Source: Vitis vinifera
Lineage: Eukaryota > Streptophyta > Magnoliopsida > Vitales > Vitaceae
Assembly: GCF_030704535.1 (NCBI RefSeq)
Contig: NC_081819.1
Span: 15,356,501-15,420,500 of the forward strand
Direction: 5' to 3'
DNA: 64,000 nucleotides
Position numbers and translations under genes: made by a program
Notes under the pieces: model-generated
Told to the model about the DNA's origin: nothing
Databases searched by the model: none
The model's input: the letters and a program-made list of their open reading frames with translations, nothing else
In this document: piece after piece, positions 24,346-35,520 of the stretch
Position numbering within the stretch: position 1 is the stretch's first letter
Layout of the letters: each line of letters starts with the position of its first letter

Positions 24346-25054
24346 TAGTTTGGCTTTTTTCTTCTATAAAAAGGCTTCAATCTTCATTGTTTCAAAAGAT
24401 TAACCTTCCCAAACCTTTCTTGAATATATTTGAGCCTTGGAAGAGTGTTTTTTAGTGTACCATTATTCTAAAACTTGCATATCTTTAGTGCACCATTCAA
24501 TCCTAGTTTTCTTGTATCATTTGAGCTTAAAGTTTTTGTACTAGGATTTTGTGAGATCATTTATTTGTAAATCTTTGAGAAGAAGTTTCTCAAGTGTGGG
24601 GTATCACTTGAGGGGTTGTTCAAGAATAAGATATCTCTTGAGAAGTGTAAAGGGTGCTTGGAGCCAAAAGTCCAAGATGGTGAATTAGAACCATAATCCA
24701 ATTGTATTGCTTGAAGGTTTGGTTTGGAAGCCTTGAATTAGTGGAACCTCAAGCTTGGGATTGAAGTTAGAGGAGAGTGGATGTAGGTCGGGTTGCGTCG
24801 AACCAGTATAAAATCTTGTGTTTGCATTCTCTCTTCCCTACTCTTTTAATTTATATGCAATTGTCTTTATATTGTTTATTATATATTTGCATATAATTTT
24901 CTTCTACATTCACATAGTTTAAATTAGCAAAAAGAGACCATCACCTTATTCACCTCCCCCTCTAGGGTGATTACCATAGGTTGGATTAGCCTTTTTTTTT
25001 TTTTCTAACAATTGGTATCAGAGTTAGGCTTCTTATTTAACAGTCTAAGAAGTA

Positions 25055-26069
25055 ATGGCTAATCCATCAAGCTCATCTCACATTGAAAGTTTTTCAACCA
25101 CCCGACCTCCACTTTTCACGGGAACTGATTATCACTATTGGAAAACTAAAATGACTTGGTTTTTTCAATTTACTAATCTTGATTTATGGGATGTCATTGA
25201 AGATGGTCCCCACATTCCTTTAAAATTAGAAAATTAAGTGATAGTTCTAAAACCTAAGCATGAATAGGATGAACTTGATAGAAAGAAAGTTTAATTAAAT
25301 GCCAAAGCTATTTTTATTTTACATTGTGCTATTGATAGAAATGAATTTAATCGTATTTGGCAATGTAAGTTGGCTAAAGAAATTTGGAGACTATTAGAAA
25401 TCACTCATGAGGGAAACAACCAAGTTAAAGAGTCTAGAATCAATATCCTTGTCCATGCTTATGAATTGTTTTCTATAAGGGATTTTGAATCTACTGTAGA
25501 GATGTTTTCTAGGTTCATGGTGATTGTGAATGAACTTGAAGCCTTGGGAAAGACCTACACCGAAGTAGAGAAAGTCATGAAGATCTTAAGGTCTCTACCA
25601 AAGAAATGGGAAACAAAAGTGACGACTATTCAAGAAGTAAAGGATCTCACCAAACTCTCACTTGAAGAACTCATTAGGTCACTCATGACTTATGAGATAA
25701 ATTTGAACAATCACCAAAGAGTTGAAAAAAAATAAGAAAAGTATAGCTTTTATGGCTTCAATAAATGATGATGAAGAGGAAAAGAGTGAAAGTGAAAGTA
25801 ATGAAGACTCCATGGAAGAAGAATGCACAAATGAGGATGCCAACATGTGTTTTATGGATTTGGAAGAGCATCACAAAGACAAATCAAGTCAAGGAGAAAT
25901 CATGAAGAAGAAGACCACCTCAAAGAGAAGTGTTTTTCAAGACCCAAGTTTCATAAGATCTCTTTGTAAGGTTGTTGGTGCACTAGGATTTTCATGCATT
26001 ACATTCTTTACTTATGCACTAAAATCATTCAAAAGTTATTTTGTTTTAAACATTTTAAAGATTGGATGA
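25055..26069 (+). pseudogene. Copia gag remnant, fused to LTR sequence
   Basis: It starts MANPSSSSHIESFSTTRPPL then FTGTDYHYWKTKMTWF, the classic N-terminus of copia gag (DUF4219/UBN2 type). A stop at 25235 breaks the frame. It resumes with KEIWRLLEITHEGNNQVKES and FSRFMVIVNELEALGKTY, LRSLPKKWETKVTTI, then an acidic stretch (DDEEEKSESESNEDSMEEE). The zinc knuckle is missing: after MDLEEHHKDKSSQGEIMKKK the frame reads into 3' LTR sequence and ends at 26069. It is non-functional as a capsid protein gene. Confidence 0.85.
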
Positions 26070-27175
26070 TTTCATGTTTTTAACTAAAACTTTGTGTTAA
26101 ATGTTTTTCAAACTTGTTTTAAAAAAGTTTTAAGTTGAAAAAGTTGGTTATTGAGCCCAAAACGGCTCAACCGGTTGAACTGGATAAGGAACCGGTCGAC
26201 CGCCAATTCAACCGGAAGAGGTCCGAGTCAACCCCCAGCTCAATCGGTCGAGGGTGCAAAAAAACTTTCTCTTTCTTCCAGAACGGTTGTTCAACCGGTC
26301 AAAGTCCGATCGAGGTCCGCTCAAGGTCCAACGGTCACCTACCACGTATTAAATGCTAACGGCTAGTCAACCGGTCGACCCTTAACTCGATCGGTCGAAC
26401 CCCCAATGAGAAGTTTGACTTTTTTCTTCTATAAAAAGGCTTCAATCTTCATTGTTTCAAGAGCTTAACCTTCCCAAACCTTTCTTGAATACATTTGAAC
26501 CTTGGAAGAGTGTTTTTGAGTGCATCGTTATTCTAAAACTTGCATATCTTTAGTGCACCATTCAATCCTTGTTTTCTTGTATCATTTGAGCTTAAAGTTT
26601 TTGTACTAAGATTTTGTGAGATCATTTATTTGTAAATCTTTGAAAGGAAGTTTCTCAAGTGTGGGGTATCATTTGAGGGGTTGTTCAAGAGTAGGATATC
26701 TCTTGAGAAGTGTAAAGGTGCTTGGAGCCAAAAGTTCAAGAGGGTGAATTAGAACCATAATCCAATTGTATTGCTTAAAGGCTTGGTTTGGAAGCCTTGA
26801 ATTAGTGGAACCTTAAGCTTGAGATTGAAGCTTGAGATTGAAGCTAGAGGAGAGTGGATGTAGGTCGGGTTGCGCCGAACCACTATAAAATCTTGTGTTT
26901 GCATTCTCTCTTCCTTAGTCTTTTAATTTATATGCAGTTTTCTTTATATTGTTTATTATATACTTGCATATAATTGTCTCTTACATTCACATAGTTTAAA
27001 TTAGAAAAAATAGACCATCACCCTATTCACCCCCCCCCCCCTCTAGGGTGATTACCATAGGTTGGATTAGCCTATTTTTTCTAACAATTACTAATGTCAG
27101 TTGGACTTTATATGTGGGGCTACCTTTATCTTAGATTAGCTTAACCTATTGAGAGTGTATGTGGTTCCACATCAG

Positions 27176-28940
27176 TTAAACTTTCAATCCACTTTTAAGA
27201 AAAGTATAACAAAAAAGTCTTATATCTTCGAAATTAATTCATGCACTTGATATATAACAACCCCTTAGAGGAAGGGCCAAACAAGGGGTCAATATGTAGG
27301 AGAAATGAAGGTTTGGGCTCTAGAGGGATTTGGTGTTGTTCATATTTTACAAGAAATGCTTACTAATAAATCATCATATTAGAGGATTTGATCAATTTTT
27401 GTACATATCTGTAACTTAAGGAAAAAATGAGTTTTGACTTACTAATTTTAAAAACCATAGAAAAAAGAACCTCAACTTTCATAAATCAATTTTATCTTCA
27501 CTTATTTAAAAATATTTTAAAATACATAAACTTTTTCATAATTTAATTTGACATTAATAAAATAAGAAATTTTAAAAAATTAAAAATACATTTAAAACTA
27601 AAAAAAAACGCTAAAGCTAAAAATATAAAAATAAAATATTATGTATTTTTAAATTTTTTGGTTTTTAATTGTATTTAATTTTTATGTATTTTAGTTTTAA
27701 TTGTATTTTTATTTTTTAAATTTCTTATTTTATTTAGCTAATAAAATTTTTATTCAATTTTATTAAAAAAAAAATGAGAAGATGAGGAGATTTATATAAT
27801 ATAGGACATAAAATCATTATTAACTAGGAGATTATAAAGAGTTTATTTATCACTTGAGGATGTATGAGAATATTTTCATAATGATTTATATCTATATTAT
27901 ATAATAATAAATTTATAATATATTTATTTTTAAAACATTTTTATCAATTTAAAATGACAAATGAATTTTGGATAATTTTATGTAATATTACCTGGTAAAA
28001 AAGTATTTTAGGAAATAATTATTGAAGTTATGAAAAAGTGCATGAATTTTAAAATATTTTTAAATAGATCGAGATAAAACTGATTTATAAAAATTGAGAT
28101 TCTTTTATCTATATTTTTTCAAATTAGTGAGTCAAAACTCATTTTCCCATAACTTTAAGCACTCTTACTAAAATAATAAATTCATTAATACAAAAAATTT
28201 ATAGATAAAAATTAGTTTACAATGATTCTATCATTTCTTTTATGCATATAATTATATTTTTATATTTTTTCACTAAAAAATGAACTTCAAATCAAGTGAC
28301 ACTTTATACTGAATTTATTAATGATTTTTAAAAAATTAAAATAATTTGGAACTAATAAAAAAAATAGATCTAAGTAGTAAAAAAAATTAATAGATTAAAA
28401 TTGATATATTATGATTCATGATTTTAATATTTCTCCTATAAATATAACTATATTTTTAAAATTTTCCCACTAGGTAAATTGATTATAAATTAAGTAAAAC
28501 ATAATTAATAATTTAAATTATTTAATGAATCTTTTAATTTTTTTAAAGAATAATTTAGAACTCAAAAAACTAATCCAATTCATTGCAAATTAAATCAAAA
28601 CATTTTAGAATTATGTTGGTAATTGAGTATTAAATGTATGTATTTAGTACTAAATGTATGCATGTAATATTAAAAAATTAATTTTTAAATGTATGCATAT
28701 AGTACCAAAATCATAATATAAAAATTATTTTTAAAAACAATTTATTCATACAAGTTTTTTTGCTTTTTATTTTTAAAAATAAATTACCAAACACCTTATT
28801 TTTAAAAAAAAAACCACTTAAAAACCATTTTTTGTTCTTTAACTTAAAAATAGTTTTTAAAAACAAATATCAGAAAACAAAGTCAAACAAACCCTATGTA
28901 TTGAAGAGTTTTAGAGCATTTGTTAATAAGAAAACAATTA
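27176..28940. other. Very AT-rich intergenic DNA, no gene seen
   Basis: Long runs of A/T with no coding-like frame. The end (about 28740-28900: aaacaccttatttttaaaaa ... caaagtcaaacaaaccc) looks like one end of a MITE family also seen near 35120-35520 and 63936. Confidence 0.5.
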
Positions 28941-28949
28941 TAGTCAATT

Positions 28950-29390
28950 GAAAAACTCTCTTTCTTCTCATTCAAAGTTCTTCCAAAAGTATATTCGATT
29001 GTCAACTTACAAATTCTTTTGCACACCTTCAAATCCATTATTGTCTCTTCTTACATTGAGAGCCTAATTTGCTACTAGGTTTAGAGTTCTTAAATTCATT
29101 TTAACTTACTCATTATGAGAAAAATTATTCAAGTAGGTTGGTTATTTGAAGATAGTGGAACCCTCCCTTGATTGGAAGTTGGAAGAGAGTGGACAAAAGT
29201 GGTCTATCAAACCGTCATCAAAGAGTTTACAATTCTCTTATCTCAACTTTTTTATATTACTCTTGATTTACTCTTTGATATTATCATATCTTGCTTACAT
29301 TTAATTATTTTCACAAAAATTTTAACACCCAATTCACATCCTACCTCTTGAGTGATTATCTTAATTTAATTAATGTTTTTTCACATACGA
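28950..29390 (+). mobile_element. Decayed copia-type LTR remnant
   Basis: It shares layout with the LTR at 23698-25010: tctcttcttacattgagagcc, a stretch gatagtggaaccctccc with ttggaagttggaagagagtgg, and the 3' landmark cccaattcacatcctacctc with gagtgattatctta. This mirrors ttcacctccccctctagggt with gattacc at the end of that LTR. No internal region or primer-binding site remains. Confidence 0.5.
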
Positions 29391-29554
29391 GATGCTCTCC
29401 TTTTAAATAGAAGCTTATAATTTAAAACAAAAAACAACAATGTATCCAAATGGATACTTAGTGTTGGGATATATAGAATAATAATAATAATAATAATAAA
29501 AGTTCTTTGATAATATATTATAAAAAAAAAAAAAAATTTTAGAAGAATTACTTA

Positions 29555-29685
29555 GAGTCTATTTGATAATGATTATACAAAACGCTTCTAACATTTTTAA
29601 TACTTGAAAGATTCTATCATTCAAGTATTAAAAACATTAGAAACAATTTTTAAAATCACTATCAAATACACTTTAAATGAATGCA
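29555..29685. repeat. Short foldback element
   Basis: The left arm (gtctatttgataatgattat ... tctaacatttttaatacttg) pairs with the right arm (caagtattaaaaacattaga ... aatcactatcaaatacac) around a centre near 29613. Arms are about 55 bases with small loops. It is typical of a small MITE. Confidence 0.65.
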
Positions 29686-30739
29686 CATATATTACTTCAA
29701 GCGATTCTTTAGATTTTTAAAAGTGATTTGGATACACTTCTTATTTTTTGTTTAAAAATTTAAAAATAACACTAACTTCTATATAAAATATAGTAATTTT
29801 ATATAAAATATATGAAATTACCTTGTATCTTTAAAAATTACTTTTAAAATTTAAGATAGTAAAATTTGTTAATACTTTAATATTTTAAATAAATTTTAAA
29901 ATTACTATCTGTAGACCCTTTTAAAAACCAATGGCTTTCCTTTTGTTTCTGACCACCCGGGGAAGAGCTAAAAATCTCATTTTTGAAGTGAGGGGGACCT
30001 ATGCTGGAAAGGGCAAGCAGCGTAGGACGCGTGGAAGAGGATGTGACCATTGCCATGGCAGTGGTCGGAGCTTCAGAATGTGATGGCATGAACAGGGAGT
30101 TGATAGAGGGAAGTTTCTGACCAAGAACGGAGGATGGTAGCAGTGGGGGAGCAGAAAGAAAAAAAAAAAAAAATAGAGGAAAAGAGGAGATCGGGAGCAG
30201 GATGAGAGGAATGGGGGTAGAGAAGGGATAAGGATTTTTTTTCTGCTGCGGACCTCCAAGTAAGGTTATGACGAGCTTGTCATTTTCTCTTATTTCCTAA
30301 AGATTCTATTTCATTTTCTGTTGGCCGATGAGCATGGTTCATTTGTTCACTTTGTCCATCAAGAGTTTCTAAGTTGTCATGGTTGAATCTGCTTGTTTAT
30401 GAATATTACTTTGTTTTGGCTCCCTATTATGTTTTTGATCTCCTACATGCATGGTCGTCTCTCACACCCATTTGTCTCACTACCCATTTCACTCATGGCA
30501 CCCATGTCCTTCATATTTATTACCTTTGTCTATCTGTGTCTTCCATACCCACCAAACTAAATAACCATACCCATCTTGACTTGTATATTCACCGTAACCA
30601 TCCCCACTCTCACCCCATTCATCAAACCCATTCTCTCTCATTTCCATTTTCGCAGTGACTAGGATCAAGTATGAATTACGAAGAATGGACACCTTTCACT
30701 ATTTTTAGTAGTCTCCTCCACACCTGATCTTCTACTCAT

Positions 30740-31429
30740 ATGGACCAACTGTACGGTCTTTACTCTCCCTCCTCCTCCGATTACCATCACCCGCCTCCAT
30801 TTCCGCCGAAAAATCTGATTTCTCCATCTCATTACCCGAATTTTAATTCTCCTGCGCCATTTCCGATCTTTGGATTCGACCAGCTGTTGTCGGCGTCGTC
30901 TGTGGCGGTCTCTGATGCAACTTCCATGGTGGCTCAAATTCAAGGAGGAGGTTCTGGAGATGAGGTTTCCAGTGCTATTCGAACCCAAATCGCTACTCAT
31001 CCTCTCTATCCTAAACTTCTCCATGCTTACATCGAGTGCCAGAAGGTCGGAGCGCCACCGGAGGTGGCGTATCTGTTGGAAGAAATCAGGAGAGGAAGCG
31101 AGCTTTGTAGAAGAAACACCGTTTCCACTTGCTTGGGTGCGGATCCCGAGCTGGATGAGTTCATGGAAACCTACTGCAATGTACTAATGAAATATAAATC
31201 GGATCTCGCCAGGCCTTTCGATGAAGCCACCGCGTTTCTGAACAACATAGAGACGCAGCTCAATACTCTCTGCAATGGTGCTTCCCGAAGCTACGTTTCC
31301 GACGAAGTAGCTAGGTCATTAGAGGAAGGCTTAGAGGAAGTAGAGGGTGGGAAGTTGAAGACATGGAGGAGTACAAGGAGTGTGGCCTTCACAAATGAAA
31401 TACTAAGCAAGAAGAGGTGTCTGAACTAA
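30740..31429 (+). CDS. KNOX (MEINOX)-only protein, intronless, 229 aa, inside element B
   Basis: Residues 1-70 (MDQLYGLYSPSSSDYHHPPP...) resemble the N-terminus of class I KNOX proteins of the KNAT2/KNAT6 type (MDELYGL pattern). KNOX1 lies at about residues 77-120 (AIRTQIATHPLYPKLLHAYI, ECQKVGAPPEVAYLLEEI) and KNOX2 at about 130-180 (DPELDEFMETYCNVLMKYKS, RPFDEATAFLNNIETQLNTL). The ELK domain and homeodomain are absent; the C-terminus is EGGKLKTWRSTRSVAFTNEI. KNOX domains mediate pairing with BELL homeodomain partners, so such a protein could act as a DNA-binding-free competitor, as described for KNATM. That role is inference. Class I KNOX genes normally have introns, but the frame here is continuous, which points to a cDNA copy. 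Only the intact frame supports function; expression is unknown. Confidence 0.75.
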   Translation: MDQLYGLYSPSSSDYHHPPPFPPKNLISPSHYPNFNSPAPFPIFGFDQLLSASSVAVSDATSMVAQIQGGGSGDEVSSAIRTQIATHPLYPKLLHAYIECQKVGAPPEVAYLLEEIRRGSELCRRNTVSTCLGADPELDEFMETYCNVLMKYKSDLARPFDEATAFLNNIETQLNTLCNGASRSYVSDEVARSLEEGLEEVEGGKLKTWRSTRSVAFTNEILSKKRCLN

Positions 31430-32269
31430 ATAAAAAAAAAATGGGTTTGATGTTCCACGCGTGGCTGCAGTTATGAGACTTTTAATGGTTGAAAGGTGGT
31501 AGTGGATAAGGGGTATGGAAAATGGGCTCCAGCAGTGCATGGAACTGGTTGATAAAAGAAAAAAATGGGTTTGTTGCCACTTTGAATGCGTGAAGAAACG
31601 ATGCACTTTAAACTCTTTTCATTTTTTTTCAAACTCTCCACGTTAAAAGTTTCATTTCTTCGTTTATTTTATTTATTCTCTTTTTCTTTTGTTTTTATAT
31701 ATTCTCAAACGATCCTTTAAAAATCCCCTAAAATTTTAAAGTTCTAAATTTATTTACTTATTCATGTATTTTTTCTAAAACAAAAAATTATTATTATTAC
31801 CATTTTCGAAAAAATCTTCTAAAACCCGATTCTAAAGTTAGTTCACCAAACTCTAATTCTCGAAATTCAATTCCCTAAATTTAATTCTTCAAAGTTCAAT
31901 CTTCAAAATAATTTTCTAAGGTTCTAATTTTAACTTTAATTTTCCAAGATTCAAAATTTTAAATTTAATTTTCCAAAAATTCTACAATTCCAAATTTTTT
32001 TTTTTTTTTTAAAACGTCACCTTCAAATAAATTTTCGAAACCCCATTTCCTTTCAAATCAATTCTTCAAAATTCTGATTTCCAAACTTAATTTCCAATTT
32101 CCAAAATTCGAATTTTCATAATTATTTATTTAATCATTATTATTTTTATTCTATTTATTCATTTATTTTCAAAATTCCATCCTTAAATAATATTTTTAAA
32201 ATTCCGATTTCCAAATTTAATTTCCAAATTCCAAAATTCCCATTTTCATAATTATTTATCCAATCATTA

Positions 32270-32590
32270 TTATTTTCGGGTTTCCAGTTTTTGAAATTTA
32301 ATTTTCTGACATTCCATCCTTAAAATAATTTTTCGGGTTTCTGGTTTTTGAAATTTAATTTTCCAGCATTCCATCCTTAAAATAATTTTTCGGGTTTCCG
32401 GTTTTTGAAATTTAATTTTCCAGCATTCCATCCTTAAAATAATTTTTCGGTTTTCCATCCTTAAAATAATTTTTCGGGTTTCCGGTTTTCAAAATTTAAT
32501 TTTCCGACATTCCATATTTAAAATAATTTTTCGGGTTTCCAGTTTTCGAAATTTAATTTTCCAATATTCCATCCTCAAAATATTTTTTTC
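32270..32590 (+). repeat. 57-bp minisatellite in element B
   Basis: About five tandem copies of a unit containing ttttcgggtttccggttttt, gaaatttaattttccagc and attccatccttaaaataatt. Copies differ at a few positions, and one is partly deleted around 32449. Since 57 is a multiple of 3, the minus strand reads as a 19-residue protein repeat, but that frame is a by-product. Confidence 0.85.
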
Positions 32591-34964
32591 GAGTTTCCAA
32601 TTTTCAAAATTTGATTTTCCAAAATTCCAATTTTCACATTTATTTATTTAATCATTATTATTATTCCATTCATTTATTTATTTACTTACTCATTTATTTA
32701 AAATTCAATCTCTAAATAATTCTTCAAATTTCCAATCTCTAAGTTCAATTTCCAAGTTCCAAAATTCCAATTTTCGCAATTATTTATCCAATCATTATTA
32801 TTTTTTATATTATTATTATTCCATTTATTTATTTATTCACTTATTCACTTATTTAAAATTCCATCTCTAAATAATCCTCCAAAATTTCAAATTTAATTCC
32901 CAATTTTACAAAATTCTAATTACCATATTTATTTATTTATTATCGTTATTGTTATTATATTTATTATTATTATCATTTTGTTTATTTATTTTTAAAAATC
33001 CCACCTTCAAATAATTTCCAAGATTCCAATTTTTATAATTTAATTTTCAATATTCCAATTCTCAAATGATTTTCAAAATTCTAATTTCTCTCAAATTTAA
33101 TTTCCAAAATTCCAATTCTTTAATTTAATTTTCAAAACTCTAATTCTCAAATAATTTTTAAAAAAAAATTCTAATTTCTTTCAAATTTAATTTCCAAAAA
33201 TCCAATTCTTAAATTTAATTCCTAAGACTCCAATTTTCAAATAATTTTCGAGACTCCAATTTCCAAATAAATTTCAAAAATTCAGTTTTCTCTCGAACAG
33301 TTTTAATTCCACTTTAGTTTTCAAACAATCTTCTGTTTCTTTTTATTTTTCATAAGTAAGAATGAATTTTTCATAATGCCAAAATAATAAAATTTGTGAA
33401 ACCAATTTATGCAAGATAAATTGGGCTTAGGTGGGGGCCCTACATATGATCCCTTCTGATTGTCATTTGCTATGTTTAATGAATATTAATTAATCTTTGA
33501 CTGACTCTTTGATATGTATGTGATGATCTTGCGTTTGAGCTAACCCTGTTCCTATAATAGCGCACTATTACTTGCTGTCAAGGTACGCTCTCACTCCCAC
33601 TTTGTTTGTTTTTATACATGATTGGTTTTATTATTTGATGATTTATTTGGTATCCATTGATTTCTTTATCAATTGCCACACTTGCTTCATTTTATTAGTA
33701 GAAACCCACTTTTAAGGACTTAAAGGGGTGCTACGGTCTTTACCGTACCTTCTTGATAAGTAACCTGACCCCCGAACTCAATCTGATTTTTCATAGACCA
33801 CATTTTCCAAAAATAAGGAGTTGCACTTAAGGTTTCCTTTCTTATTTTGTTTCTCCTTTAAAAATAAAATAAAAATAATTAGTGACTCTAAGTCATTTTC
33901 TTAATGGATAAAATCATTTTCAAATAAAATCGAACTTGCCATCGAGTGGAAAACACATGAACTGAAATAGAGGGTCCACACTATCTCTTTTAGATAAGTC
34001 TTAGAGCAATCTTACATTTTATATAAAAGTTACTATTATTTTTTATTTTGAAAAACAGAAAACAAGAAATGTATCCAAACAACCTCTTAATTTATATTAA
34101 AAACATTTCCAAATATTAAGAAACATTTTTAACGATTTCAAAATCATTCCCACATTTGCTCTAAATAAGAATATATAATCTAATACTAAAAGTTCAAATT
34201 TGTCTAGGATAAGGTCACAATCTTAATGATTTACATCATTGAAAGGGCTTTTGACTAGTTAGTGTAGATGTTCTAAAAGGGGACCAAGTGGCTTGGCCAG
34301 TATATTTGAGCATTTACTAGAAAATAGACATCTAACGCTAAGACAAAATAAGAGATGTGGATACCATAAGAATAAGAAAGAGTATATTCGAATATTTCTA
34401 TATATATTGGTTAAAAACATGGAAATAAGTGATGGGTGAATTTGACCATCTCATTTTCATATTATAAATAATTTAAAATGGTCTATAAAATCCAAATTAT
34501 TTACATTATAAAATTGTTTTTTTTTTTAATTTCTTTCAACATTAATTTTATATATAGAAATGGATATAAAATATATAATCATGTAGAGACGTTCTAAAAC
34601 TGTGTGGGCTCCTTTAGGTCCGAACAATTTTTATACTGTTAGGTGCAAGTCGTTATAATAGACATATTATATCATACTAAACCACCCCATTTGCAAATTT
34701 ATTTATTTAATTCAAAGATTATTCATATACTTAGTGGAAATCATTTTTTGAAAAGTATTATTTCATTCATTTTGTTAGTATTTTTTTTTTCATTATTAGC
34801 AATTGTCAAATCATTATTTTATATTATAAATATGGGAAAATGATGTTATATTTATTCGTGTATTTGTGTTTTTACCTAATATAAATTTTCTTTTCAAGAT
34901 ATATAAATAAAAAATAATGAATTTTTGTTTTGAGAGATTAAGAGTGTGTTTGATAGCGTTTCTA

Positions 34965-35520
34965 CTCAAAGTATTTTTAGTAGATGTGTTTTCTTTGAAA
35001 GTGTTTTTAGAAAAATTATCTATCAAGTGTTTCTAAAAAAAACACTATAAGTGATATTTTAATATTATAAGTAATTTTTTAGATTTTAAAAAGGTGTTTT
35101 CTAAAATTTGTCAAACACCTAGAGCCTCCTTAGCAACCGTTTTTGAGAACAGTTTTTTGTTATTCAAAACAAAAAAAAAAAGAAAATAAGTTTGATAACT
35201 ATAAATTGTTTTTTATTTTTTGTTTTTAAGAATAGAAAATATAATATTTTTAGATATTTTTTTTTTGTTGTTTTCATTTGTTTTTTGAAGGTGTTTTAGA
35301 AAATGATTATACAAGTACTATAATGATTAAAAATAAAACACTAGATCTAGAAAGTACTTTTCAAACATATTTCAAAATACTAAAAATATATTAAAAATAT
35401 TTTAGGCTTTCAAATAAACTTTTGTTTTACAAAATATTAAAGAATAATTTTTAAAAACCGTTTTGAAAAATTATTTTTTAGATCTGCTTTGGAAAACCGT
35501 TACTAAACAAGGCCTTATTT
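34965..35520. mobile_element. Foldback MITEs in AT-rich DNA
   Basis: The left end near 35122 (agcctccttagcaaccgttt) matches the reverse complement of the right end near 35518 (aaggccttgtttagtaacgg), giving an approximately 400-bp terminal-inverted-repeat element. A second short foldback lies just upstream (about 34965-35110: gtgtttgatagcgtttctac ... ttatctatcaagtgtttcta). No coding capacity. The remainder of 34090-36220 holds no gene that I can see. Confidence 0.5.

Larger units (their letters stand above)
23693..27091 (+). mobile_element. Deleted Ty1/copia LTR retrotransposon
   Basis: The 5' LTR spans 23698-25010 (1,313 bp), starting TGTGAAACC and ending CTAACA. The primer-binding site tggtatcagagt follows at 25013 (initiator tRNA-Met type, one mismatch from the usual tggtatcagagc). 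The 3' LTR runs from about 25868 to 27086 and lacks roughly its first 105 bases. The flanking direct repeat attac (23693-23697 and 27087-27091) fixes the ends. Only gag remains; protease, integrase and reverse transcriptase are gone, deleted by a junction that joins gag directly to the 3' LTR. In each LTR a TATA box (cttctataaaaaggcttc) lies near 24361 and 26430, followed by the likely transcript start. Confidence 0.92.
29905..33985 (+). mobile_element. Element B: long LTR-like element carrying a KNOX-type ORF
   Basis: It runs from TGTAGACCC (29910) to GGGTCCACA (33980) and is flanked by exact direct repeats ctatc at 29905-29909 and 33981-33985. It is 4,071 bp and plus-oriented. Ends, 5-bp duplication and the 3' region (about 33350-33980, with ggtgctacggtctttaccgt and agtaacctgacccccgaac) match element A in inverted orientation. 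No primer-binding site or pol gene is seen. It carries an intact KNOX-type reading frame (30740-31429) in sense. Downstream (31620-33340) is a long AT-rich tract of degenerate ttccaaaattcc words with a 57-bp minisatellite. Confidence 0.82.
29722..34090. mobile_element. MITE split by element B
   Basis: The left part (29722-29904: ttggatacacttcttatttt and ttctatataaaatat) and the reverse complement of the right part (33986-34090: ttgtttggatacatttcttg and acttttatataaaat) are inverted copies. Together they form the two ends of one MITE into which element B inserted. The outer limits are approximate. Confidence 0.55.

Noticed and set aside
32270-32458. Protein with 19-residue repeats (RKIILRMECWKIKFQKPET)
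   Set aside because: It is the translation of a 57-bp minisatellite; the length is a multiple of three by chance and there is no start context or flanking gene.
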